Assembly (NCBI RefSeq): GCF_039555335.1
Contig: NC_092635.1
Span: 48,380,052 to 48,444,051 of the forward strand
From: Amphiura filiformis
Lineage: Eukaryota > Echinodermata > Ophiuroidea > Amphilepidida > Amphiuridae
Length of the DNA: 64,000 nt
Direction: 5' to 3'
Below the pieces are notes generated by a model. That model was not told where the DNA came from. It saw only the letters and a list, made by a program, of their open reading frames with translations, and did not search any database. Positions 32,682 to 44,541 of the stretch are shown piece after piece; the first letter of the stretch is position 1; each line of letters opens with the position of its first letter. The translations under genes and the position numbers were made by a program.

Positions 32682-33135
32682 ATGGTGATATTTGATGATT
32701 ATTTTGAGTCAATACACACGATTAAATGTGATATGGGCGCTTATAATAATAATAATATATGTGTCATTTTAATCAAAAAGGTTATTTATGACAGTAGATT
32801 TAAAAACCAAAAGCCATCTTTTGTGTCTTTTCTGCAATTGATTAAATTTCATTACAAGCTTGAGAAACGCAATTGCTATTAGTAATAATACAATGCACAA
32901 ATTTATTGATAAATGGCATGTTTTAGAACAGATGTGTTGTTAACTTTCACCATTCTTTTTAAAAGCTGTAATGGATTGCGCTCTTTTCAAACATCATGTA
33001 ATGTTTTATTTTCATTGTTCTCCTGCATTATGTAAATCTGTGTAGTTTTTCATTTTCTGTATACATGTCTTTCTCCCATTGAGCACAGGGAAATAAAAGC
33101 CGTTTTGGAGATGTGAAATAAAAAAAACAAACATT
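32682..33135 (+). pseudogene. L1-like LINE ORF2 C-terminus and 3' UTR (right part)
   Basis: The frame 32682-32882 ends I-L-I-K-K-V-I-Y-D-S-R-F, K-P-S-F-V-S-F-L-Q, Y-K-L-E-K-R-N-C-Y, typical of the extreme C-terminus of L1-like ORF2. It is followed by a 3' UTR that ends AAATAAAAGCCGTTTTGGAG and an A-rich tail near 33115-33130. It is most simply the remainder of the plus-strand LINE at 28602, separated by the 3.4 kb of inserted elements. Confidence 0.65.
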
Positions 33136-33222
33136 CAAAGTCCCTGTGCATTGTATGCTGTGAATTCTTGCACGTACGGGCGTGGGCATATTCATGAGGG
33201 CCGTTTGATCGTGCTAAGTTAA

Positions 33223-33614
33223 GGTGGTACTACACCCCTGGCCAATTTTTTGCCTATTATTGCATTTTTCTCAAAAATTATAGTGCGTTGTGACAAGTAA
33301 GATATGTAAATAATGTATATTATAGGGGCAAGTGCCAAGGACTACAACTACTGCACTGGAAATTCAGCAAGTCAAGGGCAAGGCAAGTAGTTATTGATTT
33401 ATTGATCAAATATTGGTTTTCCCTCATTTTTGACTGTAACTCCACAACTGTTGTCTGTGCTGAAATAAAATTTCCAGTGCAGTAGTCGTAGTCCTTGCCC
33501 CTATAATAGTATAATATACATATCTTACTTGTCACCAATACGCTATCAATATAGTATCATTTTTGAGAAAAATGCAAAAATAGGCAAAAAATTTGCCAGG
33601 GGTGTAGTACCACC
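33223..33614. mobile_element. TTAA-flanked foldback MITE, AGGTGGTACTACACC type
   Basis: 392 bases between TTAA (33219-33222) and TTAA (33615-33618). The arms of about 150 bases begin GGTGGTACTACACCCCTGGC and include ATTTTTCTCAAAAAT and AGGGGCAAG. TTAA targets suggest piggyBac or Kolobok mobilisation. No coding sequence. Confidence 0.85.
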
Positions 33615-33618
33615 TTAA

Positions 33619-34641
33619 GTACTACAGAGAGTCAGAGTCAGTCCCAAATTTTAATACAAAATTCACGTTCTCAGTTACTGAATGTGTATAAAAACATAGC
33701 TGTATAATCAATTGCAGTAAACCTTTGTAGACGAGCTGGTATTTTATGCACATCGCGTGCGCGTATTTACTGCGTTGGACGCACTTGTCTCTGATTGGCT
33801 GCTGAGGCGATCTGCTGTTGCTGAGTGGAAATTTATGAATGAACCTGAGACGAAAATATTAAAGTATTTTCGTCTCAGGAGTCAGGAATGAACTGTGGTC
33901 TGTGCGCTGTACGCGTTGTTAGCTCTGAATTTGCAACATCACGGTAGTCGCGCTCGCCGCTTGTCAAAGGTTTACTGCAAAATAGTATAGTGTAGATCTA
34001 TTGTGCCGTGTCTATTTATAACGTTGCAACTTGCATGCATGCCTTCACGTAAACGTGATAGAGCTTTTTTGCGTGTATATATGCGAGAGACCGTAAAAAT
34101 ATGCGGTACGTGCGTAGCAGACTCGCATGCTCGCCTGTCACATTTCATGGAATCGTCCTCATTCATTTGTAATTTCTTTTCATTTAATATCCAATGTTAT
34201 CTGGTGATGCTGAGACTTTGACCATGTCTGTCCAATGTTGACTGTTTGGAGATATACAGGTTTACATTTGCTATCTTACATTATCTTGCTGTATTCAGCT
34301 AGAGCGCTATAGGTAGAAAACCCAGGTTTTTATTAGAACAATACAAATACGTAATCCATTCATGACTTCAGTGACACGACCTTGATAGCCATTATTTGGA
34401 TTCACCATGTCATTTGAACTGAGAGAGAATTGAATAGCTGCGTGTACGTCACAACAGAAATTAGCATCTCATCATTCTCATGAATGCGCAACCAATCTTT
34501 AGTTCTTAGACTGACCTGCTTTTAGACGTACCGGTAATGAGCTTGTAGCTGGTTTGGAGTTAGTCTGTAAATCTCTTTCATCCATGATAAACTTGCATTG
34601 CATATGGTTCAAAATTTTTGACAGATAGCATCCAACCCTAA
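33619..34641. other. Intergenic stretch with two small repeats
   Basis: 33845-33880 is a hairpin (CCTGAGACGAAAATA and TATTTTCGTCTCAGG around TTAAAG). 34246-34310 is the inverted partner of 28478-28538. Nothing else is recognised; the frames at 33972-34221 lack motifs. Confidence 0.5.
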
Positions 34642-35004
34642 CAGCATTTCAAATAAGGCGGGCCCTCAGGCCCTTAGCCCATGAAAATCTGCGAGGGCCC
34701 ACGTAATAACATTTGTTCGGGCCCGTAGAAATTCTGGCTGAACATCATGAGCACCGGATTTATAAGTCGTCATGATCGCACTGAAACACTGATTACGGTA
34801 AGCTGCAAAACTGACCTTGTTGTGAATAAAATGTTCACTAAATACTACAAAATGAAGTACATGTGTGTGTTCCTATAGATACAACCCTGGGTTGTGATTT
34901 CAGTGAATTTATTCGGGGCCTGTAAAAAAATGAGGGCCCTTAACGTTTTGATAGCAAGGGCCCAAATGGCCCGGGGCTTTTTTTTTTGCTTATTTGAAAC
35001 ACTG
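34642..35004. mobile_element. hAT-type nonautonomous element, 8 bp duplication AACCCTAA
   Basis: Ends CAGCATTTCAAATAAG and CTTATTTGAAACACTG are inverted (CAG start, as in hAT). AACCCTAA lies directly on both sides (34634-34641 and 35005-35012). 363 bases, with scattered GGGCCC motifs and no reading frame of note. Confidence 0.88.
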
Positions 35005-35199
35005 AACCCTAACCATGTTAACTGCATGACTGAGCCGTCTGAGGGAAAACGTATGTAGATTTTAATAAGTTCCTAAAAGGTTATTAGACCTGGGATTGAC
35101 TTATTTTGGTAACTAAACATCACATCATTGTTAGGTTATATGATGACCATATGAAGAAATACATTTGTGCATAGTTTTATGAATATTAATTAGCTAATT

Positions 35200-35440
35200 T
35201 GCATAATTATTTTAACAGGCCTGTAACCATGATTTATTTTTTTTGGGGGGGGGCTGAATTTCAAAATTTGGACCTTTTTGGACGACATGTAGGGGCTAGA
35301 TTTATACCCCCCCCCCCCATTTTTTCGCTCGATACACTCGCAAATGGGACTTTTTGGGTCAAAAGGGGGGACTTTTGGGGCATTTTGGAATGGGGGGCAG
35401 CTTCCCCCAGCCCCAGCCCCCCAGTCATGGGTCTGAATTA
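35200..35440. repeat. G/C-tract block
   Basis: Contains G10 at about 35246, C13 at about 35308 and several GGGGGG runs to 35435. It is similar in style to the G-tract foldbacks at 13575 and 26076, but its ends do not match each other clearly. The plus-strand frame over it is an artefact of the runs. Confidence 0.6.
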
Positions 35441-35689
35441 ATTAGCTGGAGAACCGAGAAACGCCAAAATATGTAGAGCAAGAAATAAACATCGTAAACA
35501 TGAAGCTCATTAAGGTATCAAATTAAAGCTCTCAGCGAGATCTGTGCATCAAGCCTATTTGTACAGACTTAGAGGGGTAAGGCTATCAACTGTGTCCAAG
35601 AATCATGTCATGTGAAATGTCAAGTTTTGTATGGCAGACATTTCACATTGAAGTATGCAGTTAGTAGGCCTAAAAATCTGTGACAGTGT

Positions 35690-36115
35690 GGGCGAATCCA
35701 TTTGGATTCTCGCAAGAGATTTTGCAAGAATCCTTGATTCGCGCAAATCTACATCCCGCTCCCGCTGCACAATGATTGAAAAAAATACTGCCCTCATACA
35801 GTCTCATTAAGTCATCCAAGATGGCAACTCTGGCGAACAAAAGATCGGCCCACAACCGATGGCTGTTTTTACTTTTAAAATGCCCTCTCAAATCAGTATT
35901 ATTGTACAAATTATTTTACCATAATTCGCCATTTTGGGTTCGGTTGCTTAAAAAATGAAGTATAAATAGTCAAACCAGGAGTCAAACTTGGTACATATTT
36001 TTTTCTTTCTGTAAACTGCCAATGCACTACACGCGAATCCATATGGATTCGCCGGTTGATGTTTTACGAGAATCTTTGCGCGAATCGATTCGTGGATTCG
36101 CGTTTGATTTCTGAG
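35690..36115. repeat. Repeated GCGAATCCATNTGGATTC blocks
   Basis: GCGAATCCATTTGGATTCTC (35694) and GCGAATCCATATGGATTCGC (36033) start two related blocks of about 60-75 bases in the same orientation, each ending in GATTCGCG-like sequence. A diverged relative lies in the DET1 intron at about 17955-18005. Probably remains of one dispersed element. Confidence 0.55.
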
Positions 36116-37045
36116 CATGGTTAAAAATACGCTCAATGCACAGATCAGGGATTAAAAAGCATATTCATTCCAAATTTCAAGCCAGTAGGGGGTATAGTTT
36201 TGCTTCCACATTTTTTTGAAATTCCAAAATTGGTGAAAAAATGAAAAAGTGTTATTATTCAAATTAATATTGAATATTAATTAGCTAATTAACATAATTT
36301 TGATGATCAGAATATACTCATGGATTATTTTTGCATTTTTTGTTGACAGGTTTTCATTTGTAAAATTTGAACAGAATGTTCAATTTTGATCAAATAAGAA
36401 GTAAAAGAAAACTGAAAGTTTAGGGAATTTCATACGAAATCTCAGAAAATGACATTTTTATCACCCAATCCCAGGTGACCGGGTGTCATCGCATTGATCA
36501 TGTAACACCATTTTGATCCACTTTAGCATTAAAATTGCAAATTGGTGTGCTTTTATCCAGGTTAAGTCATTTTGGCAGCCGGAAAGCGGGAAGACATGGA
36601 TATTGCACACCCTTTTGAAATTTTGCCCATATGCCACTGATAAGTTTTGAAAAGGTGCACATACCCGTACACCACCTTTACATGTGAGTGCCCCCCCTTG
36701 GAGTTAGTCACTTTAAAGTGTATGTTGGTTAAAACTTTGTTCCCCGTTTGTTCAATGTTTTGATGGTTTTCTGCAGTAGGATTGCACACATATGAAGAAG
36801 GGAGCCCTCTATATTGAGGAAGGTGGTCATCATAATTTGATACTAGCTAAAAACCTGATCACCACAATCGCTATTGAGTATTATTGACCATCAATTTTGC
36901 ACAGCAAACTACACACAACATTTTATTTTGTTAAACAATTTTGATGGTACAATAATGGTCTGAGGGAACTCAACTCACATGTAAAGGTGGGATGGATCTG
37001 CCGATCTGAAAAAGAGTCCCTTTTTCAAGCTCCCTGACAGTTCTT
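36116..37045. other. Intergenic stretch, nothing recognised
   Basis: AT-rich sequence without a supported gene or repeat. Confidence 0.4.
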
Positions 37046-37049
37046 TTAA

Positions 37050-37290
37050 GGGCTTAGATAGCAACGTTTGCGCAGTATTTTTTGGAACCTGAAAGCACAT
37101 CAGACACATCAAATTGCTTTCTGAATACGAGGAATGTCTTTGATATCAAATAATTTAGATTTTTTGAAATTTGCTATTTTTTAATACAAATTAAATTTTA
37201 TGGCAAATCATTAAACATTTATATTTTTGACATTTAAAAATTTTAGGTCTTTTGGGGAAAAAATCCATATCTTTAATACAGAAGGTCGGG
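37050..37290. repeat. Half copy of the 660 bp TTAA foldback family
   Basis: Starts after TTAA at 37046-37049 and follows the left arm of the family (GCACATCAGACACATCAAAT, GATATCAAATAATTT) to GGGGAAAAAATCCATATC. The right arm is missing. Confidence 0.75.
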
Positions 37291-39025
37291 TAATGGACCT
37301 CTATCTTGTTGACTAATAAGTAAAGGTATAAAGGCAGATGGCTTGATCATGATTCTCAGTGTTGTATAACTTTGGCTTTTTTTACTGTTTGAGTAAGGTA
37401 ATCAAATTCAAAAATGCAGCGTGAATCAGATGTATTTAGCAATGATTATCCTCCACTTGGTTTGGTAGAATCAGTGTGACCAAAATTGAGCCCATGAAAA
37501 AGACAAGGGCAATCTAATAAACAGAACTTTTTTTAATAGTTTAAACGGAGGTTACAAATTTAATGCAAGGAGTTATCATGGTTATTTGGTCTTTTGGGGT
37601 ATTTTTTAGTGGAAAGGCATACATTGTAACTAAACCAATGGCGGATGTTGTAGTTTGGCTAGCTGGCTGGCGGAATGCGGAATAATGCAAATTAAGAGAT
37701 TAGTGTTTATGTGACATCATTTGAAATTCTAAAAATTATTTGTTACAGATTTCAGAAAACTGGATTTAAAAAGAAATTGTGCTTTTTCACAGTTTTTGCC
37801 AAAAATCTGGAAAAAGTGATTAATTTGTCATGGTGTTTTGTAGCACAATTTGCCACAAAAAATTAGTTCTCTCCAAAATGTGGGCAAAGTTTGCTTTATT
37901 TTCAAAGTCCAGAATAATTTATTAATTTTGCATCTCTTTTTCATCACTATTTGATATATTTTGAGTAGTCCCCACCCAACCAAAATTAAGAAACATCACC
38001 TCCACCCCCACCCCCAGATTTGTTATCATTCATTATACCTCCCAGCATGTCCCCACCCACTATCATGATTGATTTAGAAGCTAGTATTATATTTTTCTAA
38101 CAAAATAAAAATCATTGAAGTGTTTCTCTAACAAAAACAATCATTTAGTGATGGCAGTGTAAGTCAAGTGCTAATGTCAATTCAGTAGCTAATTTGAGCA
38201 GTTTTTAAATTGAGAGGTCAAGTTCACGCCTTCATAAAAGCATTCAAAAAAAGGAAAAACATGAAAAACAATTTATATTGTTAACTTGTATTGCTATTAA
38301 ATACTACATGGATATTCAAGTCAACTACCGTACAATTATAATGTATGCTCATATATCCAATCTCAAATTTATGGAAATCCATCTATTTTATGCTTTAATT
38401 GTATGCTTTCCGATTATACAAATTTAATTTGAAAGTAAGATTTGACACAATGGAATAACATAAACTACTTAGTACTAAATCCCTTTCTCATGAAGCTTTG
38501 ATTGATCAGCATAAATTTAGATTTTTGTTTAAATACTGCATATTTCACCAGTTCCCTATGAAATTATAACAGTTTGTAGCCGATTGTTGCTGATAGGGGA
38601 GAGAGAGAGAGCTGCGTGATATCTTTCTTAGCAGGAGGAGGGAAAAAAAGATTAAAATTTCATCGGAAAGGTAGCGTTGAATTTTAATAAACTTAATAAT
38701 GTATAGCATCCACATCTCCCGGTTGTCAACGACATCAAGTGTGTTTTCAAGAATTATTGTATGGCATGCATAATTCAGGTTTGATTCCCCACCAAGCGAT
38801 GTAATTATCGCCGTGGCGGTATATTGCAAGCCTGGGCTTGCTGTGCAGGCAGAGCATGCTGGGTAAGGACCTGTAAGTGTTGGGTGTGCGTGCATGCACT
38901 GAGTGCGGCACGTGGAGAGAGCCCTCAGGAGTTGGGTAGTGGTGTCCATAAATTACATGACGGATTCTTATGTTACAAAACCAAAGATGCTATCATCTTT
39001 TGTAAATGGATCAGCTCTTCTTACT
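37291..39025. other. Intergenic stretch, nothing recognised
   Basis: No gene, although the minus-strand frame 38545-38949 is open for 134 codons; it has no motif and contains a GA microsatellite (38597-38612). The rest is AT-rich single-copy-looking sequence. Confidence 0.4.
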
Positions 39026-39215
39026 AGGATCCCAAACATGCTCATATATCAGGGCGTAGTTCTAGAGCCCAATACACTTGTACATTCATTGAATGAACTT
39101 TGAATAAATTGGGTACAAAAACTCATCCTCCACAACTTGATGTTGGCTATTGAGACGTAGAGGTTACTGAATTGTGCCGGTGGAGGTGAGAGCGTATTGG
39201 CTCATAATGTCTGGT
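39026..39215. repeat. Dispersed repeat, copy 1 (TACATTCATTGAATGA)
   Basis: From CTAGGATCCCAAACATGCTC to GGTGGAGGTGAGAGC. It matches 41607-41795 in the same orientation at roughly two thirds of positions. Confidence 0.6.
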
Positions 39216-39835
39216 GTTGATCGTCACCTCGTGGTGTAATTGCAAGCGGGTTTCAGGGGCAGCACCTACTGACGGAGATTGTCTGTCGGGGGTTTCTGCA
39301 ACTGCAACCTGTTGGGTTTGGTTGGGGGAAATGAGATGCAGAAATTAGCAACAGGCATATGGGTGGCGTAGAAATATTGTGCATCAATGCCTAGGGATTA
39401 GCCTATTACTGACACTATACGCTTCTTTTAACGGTAGATGAGAGCGGAGTGAAGGAGAGCAAAGAAGATGTTAATTTTGTAGCAATTTTTTTTCTTGCTC
39501 TTCCTGAGAGCAAAATTTCATTAGGTAGATTCTTATCTTTTGGTACTTGAATTATTGGAGGCAATATTTACACTTAGATTGGGGTGTCATTATGCGGAGT
39601 TGCGGGGTTTGTTACTTTGAGTCAATTTGTCATATAAGCCTATTTCTTATGTACATTAAATATATATATCAAGATGTGTTCGCAAGTCTGGCAACAAATG
39701 CTCTTGGAATATGCTGCAGAAAATCATGTGTGTGTTGTTGCCACATATTTCCTACATGTATGTGACATTTTTCCCCAAAATGATTCTTTTCTGTGTGCTG
39801 ATGATGATAAAAACATGGGAGTAGCCAAATCTGGA

Positions 39836-39993
39836 TTAGATATTATAGAAATAATCATTAAACTTTCATTTTGATTATTTGATTATAAAAATGTAAAGTT
39901 GTCATAAAAGCCGAAACCCTTTTAGCTTTTATGACAATTTTACATTTTTTGAAATCAAAATGAAAGTTTAATGATTATTTCTATAATATCTAA
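39836..39993. repeat. 158 bp near-perfect palindrome
   Basis: TTAGATATTATAGAAATAATC then ATTAAACTTTCATTTTGAT pairs with the complement at 39954-39993; the inner part (GTCATAAAAGC and GCTTTTATGAC) continues the stem to an 11-base loop. Arms of about 73 bases with one bulge. A TTAG...CTAA border is seen but no target duplication. Confidence 0.9.
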
Positions 39994-40495
39994 TGGGCTA
40001 TGCCATTTGAATACCATACCCCCCTCCCTTGAGGAAGAGTTTGGAATTCCAACCAAATGCAACAGGTTTAGCCATACACATCAAAATGTAGTGGAAAAAG
40101 GTGAGGAAGATTTTGGAATTTCAAACGAAATTTCCAAAATAGGCTCAAAGTGGTATAAAATCCCACTGGATATCATCATTTTACATTACAATGAAGGATT
40201 TCAGTAAAAAAATATTCCATTTGCTACAGGAATTGAGGTAGCAGGCAGCATCTTCCATCTTTCAAATGGAGTAGCCTGGCATGAAAAGAGTGGTCGGGAG
40301 AGTCAGTGGTCAGACGTAAAAACCCCTGTCACCTACCACCTTACCCCAAGGTAATACTGACTGGGCAAACCTCACGAGTTGATGGTTGGTTGGTGAAGTG
40401 AACCCCATGATTTTGATTTCGCTCACATGAAAACCATTTTTAAGGGAAATTTAGGATAGAAGTTTTAATCGAAGTTTAAAATAGAACTTGCTTAA

Positions 40496-41162
40496 GGGCT
40501 GGGGTATGAGCGTTTGGACAGTATTTATTGTGGGACATTAGAGCACATCAGACATATCGAATTGCATTCTGAATACGAAGAATGTCATTCTGATATCAAA
40601 TAATTTTGATTTTTGAAATTAAGCGTAATTTAATACACATTTTATGGCAAATCATTAAAATTGATATTTTTGATATTTAACAGTACTTGAAGTAAACTTT
40701 ATAAATCTGATGATTTATACTTAAAGTGTATGTAGGTGGGATGAAAAGCCAGCGATCAATTGAAAATTTTGACCTTTTCAGTATTGAAGATGTGGATTTT
40801 TTTCCCAAAACACCAAAAAAAAAAAAATTAGGTCTTTTTGGGAAAAAATCCATATCTTCAATATGAAAGGTCAAAATTTTCAATTGACCGTCGGCTTTTC
40901 CTCCCGCTACATACACTTTAAGAATATGTCATTAGATTTATATAATTTACTTCGAGGACTGTTATATATCAAAATTTGAAAAATATCAAATTTTTATAAT
41001 TTGTCATAAAATTTGTATTATATTGTGATTTTCAAAAATGAAAATTATTTGATATCAGAAAGACATGCTTCAGTATTCAGAATGCAATTCGATAGGTCTG
41101 AGGTGCTCTCATGTTCCACAAAAAATACTGTCGAAACGCAATAAACGCTCATTTTAGATCCC
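40496..41162. mobile_element. TTAA foldback family, full copy
   Basis: 667 bases between TTAA (40492-40495) and TTAA (41163-41166). The arms pair around 40815-40830. It shares GAGCACATCAGACATATCGA and AATTGACCGTCGGC-type motifs with the tandem pair at 1645-2957, and is about as diverged from them as the arms are from each other. Confidence 0.85.
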
Positions 41163-41606
41163 TTAAAACATCTTAGATTTCATAGTTTCATGAAAGTAAC
41201 ATCATCGGGAACATCATGGATGAGGATTGAGGATAGCTATATATTCTGACTGTACGTACAAAATACTGATCGAGTACTTTATACCAGGACTTTATATGCC
41301 CTTACATGTATTTGTCAAAGACTACTTGCTTTGGAGGGGGACAAGCCGCTTTGAGTTACGATGAAGGGGGATGCCGTGAGTGGAGCCCCTTCGAAAGACG
41401 CGACATCGAGCCGTGAAGCCCATGGCTATGCCTATTACAGGATACATGTAGTCATGTATGACATTTATAGTAACAAAAAATCCAGATGGGGGGGTCCAAC
41501 AACACATGCCCTTTGTACACTAAAAGCTTAGTTAAAAGAAAGGTAAACGTAAAATAATTTTGCCCCCCCTCCCATTCCCTCATCTAAAAATGTACAAGAT
41601 TCACTA

Positions 41607-41795
41607 GGATCCAAAACATTCTCATCTATTAGTGCACAGTTCTTTAGCTCCAATAATTTTGTACATTCATTGAATGACCTTTGAAAATTTGGGTACAAAA
41701 CTCATACTCTGCAACTTAAGGTCAAATTTCGCATTATGATTGTTAAATTGAGGTTATTGGACTATGGCATTGGGATGAGGCCATTGTGGTTCATA
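41607..41795. repeat. Dispersed repeat, copy 2 (TACATTCATTGAATGA)
   Basis: CTAGGATCCAAAACATTCTC to ATGAGGCCATTG. Partner of 39026-39215. Confidence 0.6.
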
Positions 41796-42155
41796 GTGAT
41801 TGCAATTTTCAGTTAAACTATTCAAACTATTAACTCACTGTCGCTGGACATGTCTTGTTTTTTTCATATGAAATGTTGAAGAGTGGAATGGAATTACCAG
41901 AAATGTTTGCTCACCCAGTGCATTGGAACTTGTAATGACATGTCAAGGAGTTTGCAGACGCAATGTAATCAAAATTGAAGTGACCGAATCAAGCGAAAAA
42001 ATATGAGGAACGGTTAGGTAGTTGCATTTAAAAGTTGTCTGAAAAATGTTTTGACGCATTGTCAGTGAAATGCTTTGACCCGAAGTAACATGAAATTTGT
42101 ATGTTTCCAGTGAAAACTAAAAATGGAAAATAGATGTGACCCGGTGTGTCCTGTT

Positions 42156-42785
42156 GGCTCTTCCAGCTAAAATCCATACACCCCCTGTGGAAAACATGGC
42201 CACACAGGGAGTGTGGGCATCATATGGAGTGACCCATTCAGGTAACCCCCATTTGAAATTCATACTCTGCCTGTGGAAGATTAAGGTAGAGTCCAAAGTT
42301 TTCCGTTTTATGGAAAACAGAAGAAATTCACGGAATCGGAGGTACAACACGGAAAATGACATTTTTGTATGATGTGACAAAAATTGTTAAAAGATAAATA
42401 AAAATTAAAAATAAATGTTAAAAACAATCATGAGTTGTGTATGTCAATTTTATGATAAAAATACTGTTAAATAAAGTACCGGTACCGAAATAAAGGTATA
42501 TTACCGAGGCATGAACCCCCTATATCCCTCCAAACATCGTAATAGTCGGCCTATTATCGTGAGAACATTCCAATCAGAGCATATTGATTGCGATATTGAA
42601 CACTTTATTGTGATATTAATATCATGGTTTATACATTTTAAGCTTTATTCATGACACGGATTTACAAATTTTACAACACGGATTACAACACGGAAAATGG
42701 ATTTTAGAAAACGGTAAACTTCGGACTCTAGATTAAGGTCATGTCTTCCATAGGGGGTGTATGGATTTCAACTGGAATAGCACAT
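42156..42785. mobile_element. Palindromic MITE, interrupted by a hAT-like element
   Basis: The left three arms (42156-42286) and the last arm (42731-42785) make one ordinary member of about 185 bases when the insert 42287-42730 is removed. The break is at GATTAAGG in the right arm. Confidence 0.85.
42287..42730. mobile_element. hAT-like element, TAGAGTCC ends, 8 bp duplication GATTAAGG
   Basis: TAGAGTCCAAAGTTTTCCGT at the left and the complement of TAGAGTCCGAAGTTTACCGT at the right, with GATTAAGG at 42279-42286 and 42731-42738. Inside, the pairing continues loosely (ACGGAAAATG; AACACGGA). 444 bases, non-coding. Confidence 0.88.
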
Positions 42786-44004
42786 TGTTGCACACATGTG
42801 GAACCAACAAGACCTCTGGGCAGCTCAGCTCTCATCCATCTCACAAGCTCCATCGTTTCTTTACCTTCTTTGATCCATGCGTGGGTGGATTGAAGATTCT
42901 ATTAAAAAAATCGAACAAGTTTAGAACCATTTTTCACAGAATTGAGTGTAGTCATGGTAGTCTAGATGCAGTTGTGAAGACAAAAATGAATGTCCTCATT
43001 TCAAACTGTCAGGTCACAATTTATAATGATGGATTATGCTAAGTGATAAGACTTCAGCGCGATTTCGTTATTTGCGCAGAAAATTGTGGTTTTGATGTCC
43101 GTTGAGTTTATTTTGTATGTTTTTTTTTTGATGACATGTTCATTGCACTTATCACAAAAAATTTGAGGGAAGCTTAAAACCGGTCGAAAATCACGCGAAA
43201 TAGGTCTCATTTTCTAGGTTCAAATTCCATATTATAGTAAGTGTTATTTAAATTATAATTTTTGCATCAAATTGTAAGTTTACAGATGAATATAATTACT
43301 GATAAATCATGACAACACATGGTGAAATGGGTGCTGCCATTTTGAATTTCAACCCTGAAGTTGAACCAGAAGTCGAACTTTGTAATGAATCGGAAGTGAG
43401 ATGAATATCATATTTTTTGTGTCTATTTTTAAGATCATATTTTCTAGAAAACAAAGAGGGTGTTGTTTGCTGTCATAAATCGCGCAAAAGTCGGGTCCTT
43501 GGATCAAGCGCCCTTTGCACAAGCACTTCCACTCTCCCTGCTAAATGTATCATGAGAGTTCATCACGATCTCTTTTAAGATAACATTCTCAAGTATTTGC
43601 ACATTTTGATTGCATTGTGGTTAATGATTACCGAAACCAACGTGGTCAAAAGTCTGTCTAGGCCTTGTTTTATTGATGGATCGTTGAATTCACTCTTGTA
43701 GTCATTTGTGTGTCAGATGCGGAGGTGTAAAATGCTCCCGGGGAAATGCTGTTCACTGCACATGATTTTTTGGACAACGCAGAACTAAAACAGTCATAAA
43801 ACAGTGTTCCCCATGCCAGGCTAAATAAGAGAATTGAAATTAAGGAGCATTACGAAAAGTAATGAATCTTTAATGGTTTCAAAAACATGCAAGTTCATCT
43901 TCAGCTTCTAACAGTTACTCACCTGCCATCGAGGGTGGCAATCCATACTTACAACTGCAGGCTTTGGCCATTGAAAAATACTGGTGGGATACACATAGAC
44001 TATG
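42786..44004. other. Intergenic stretch, nothing recognised
   Basis: The plus-strand frame 42761-43042 starts inside the MITE arm and has no motif. No repeat of note. Confidence 0.4.
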
Positions 44005-44541
44005 CCATAGTCGAATTTTATTAAAAATATGTTATTATTAGTCATGTTGAACCCATTTTGTTGAACTCAAAATTATACTGATGTTTATTAAAATTAAAGT
44101 ATTCAATAGTAAAATGGTCATAAAGAATTAAAAATATCAGATAATTAGTGACAGTAAAAGTACCTGAATGCAACATTATCTTGCATAATTATAATGGCTC
44201 ACTTTAATACTGTACAATTCTGATTTTGGAATCTACCAGTTTATTGCCCGGTTTATTGATAGCGAACCCCGAAAATCCATAGTCGAATTTTATTAAAAAT
44301 ATGTTATTATTAGTCATGATGAACCCATTTTGTTGAACTCAAAATTATACTGATGTTTATTAAAATCAAAGTATTCAATAGTAAAATGGTCATAAAGAGT
44401 TAAAAATATCAGATTATTAGTGACAATAAAAGTACCTGAATGCAACATTATCTTGCATAATTATAATGGCTCACTTTAATACTGTACAATTCTGATTTTG
44501 GAATCTACCAGTTTATTGATAGCGAACCCCGAAAATCCGAC
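44005..44541. repeat. 272 bp tandem duplication
   Basis: CCATAGTCGAATTTTATTAA starts at 44005 and 44277. The copies differ at few positions; the first has an extra GCCCGGTTTATT near its end. The left border (GACTATGCCATAGTC) and right border (GACTATGG) are inverted, so the unit may be a small TIR element duplicated in tandem. Confidence 0.85.

Noticed and set aside
38545..38949. 134-codon minus-strand open frame
   Set aside because: Crosses a GA microsatellite and has no recognisable domain or splice context.
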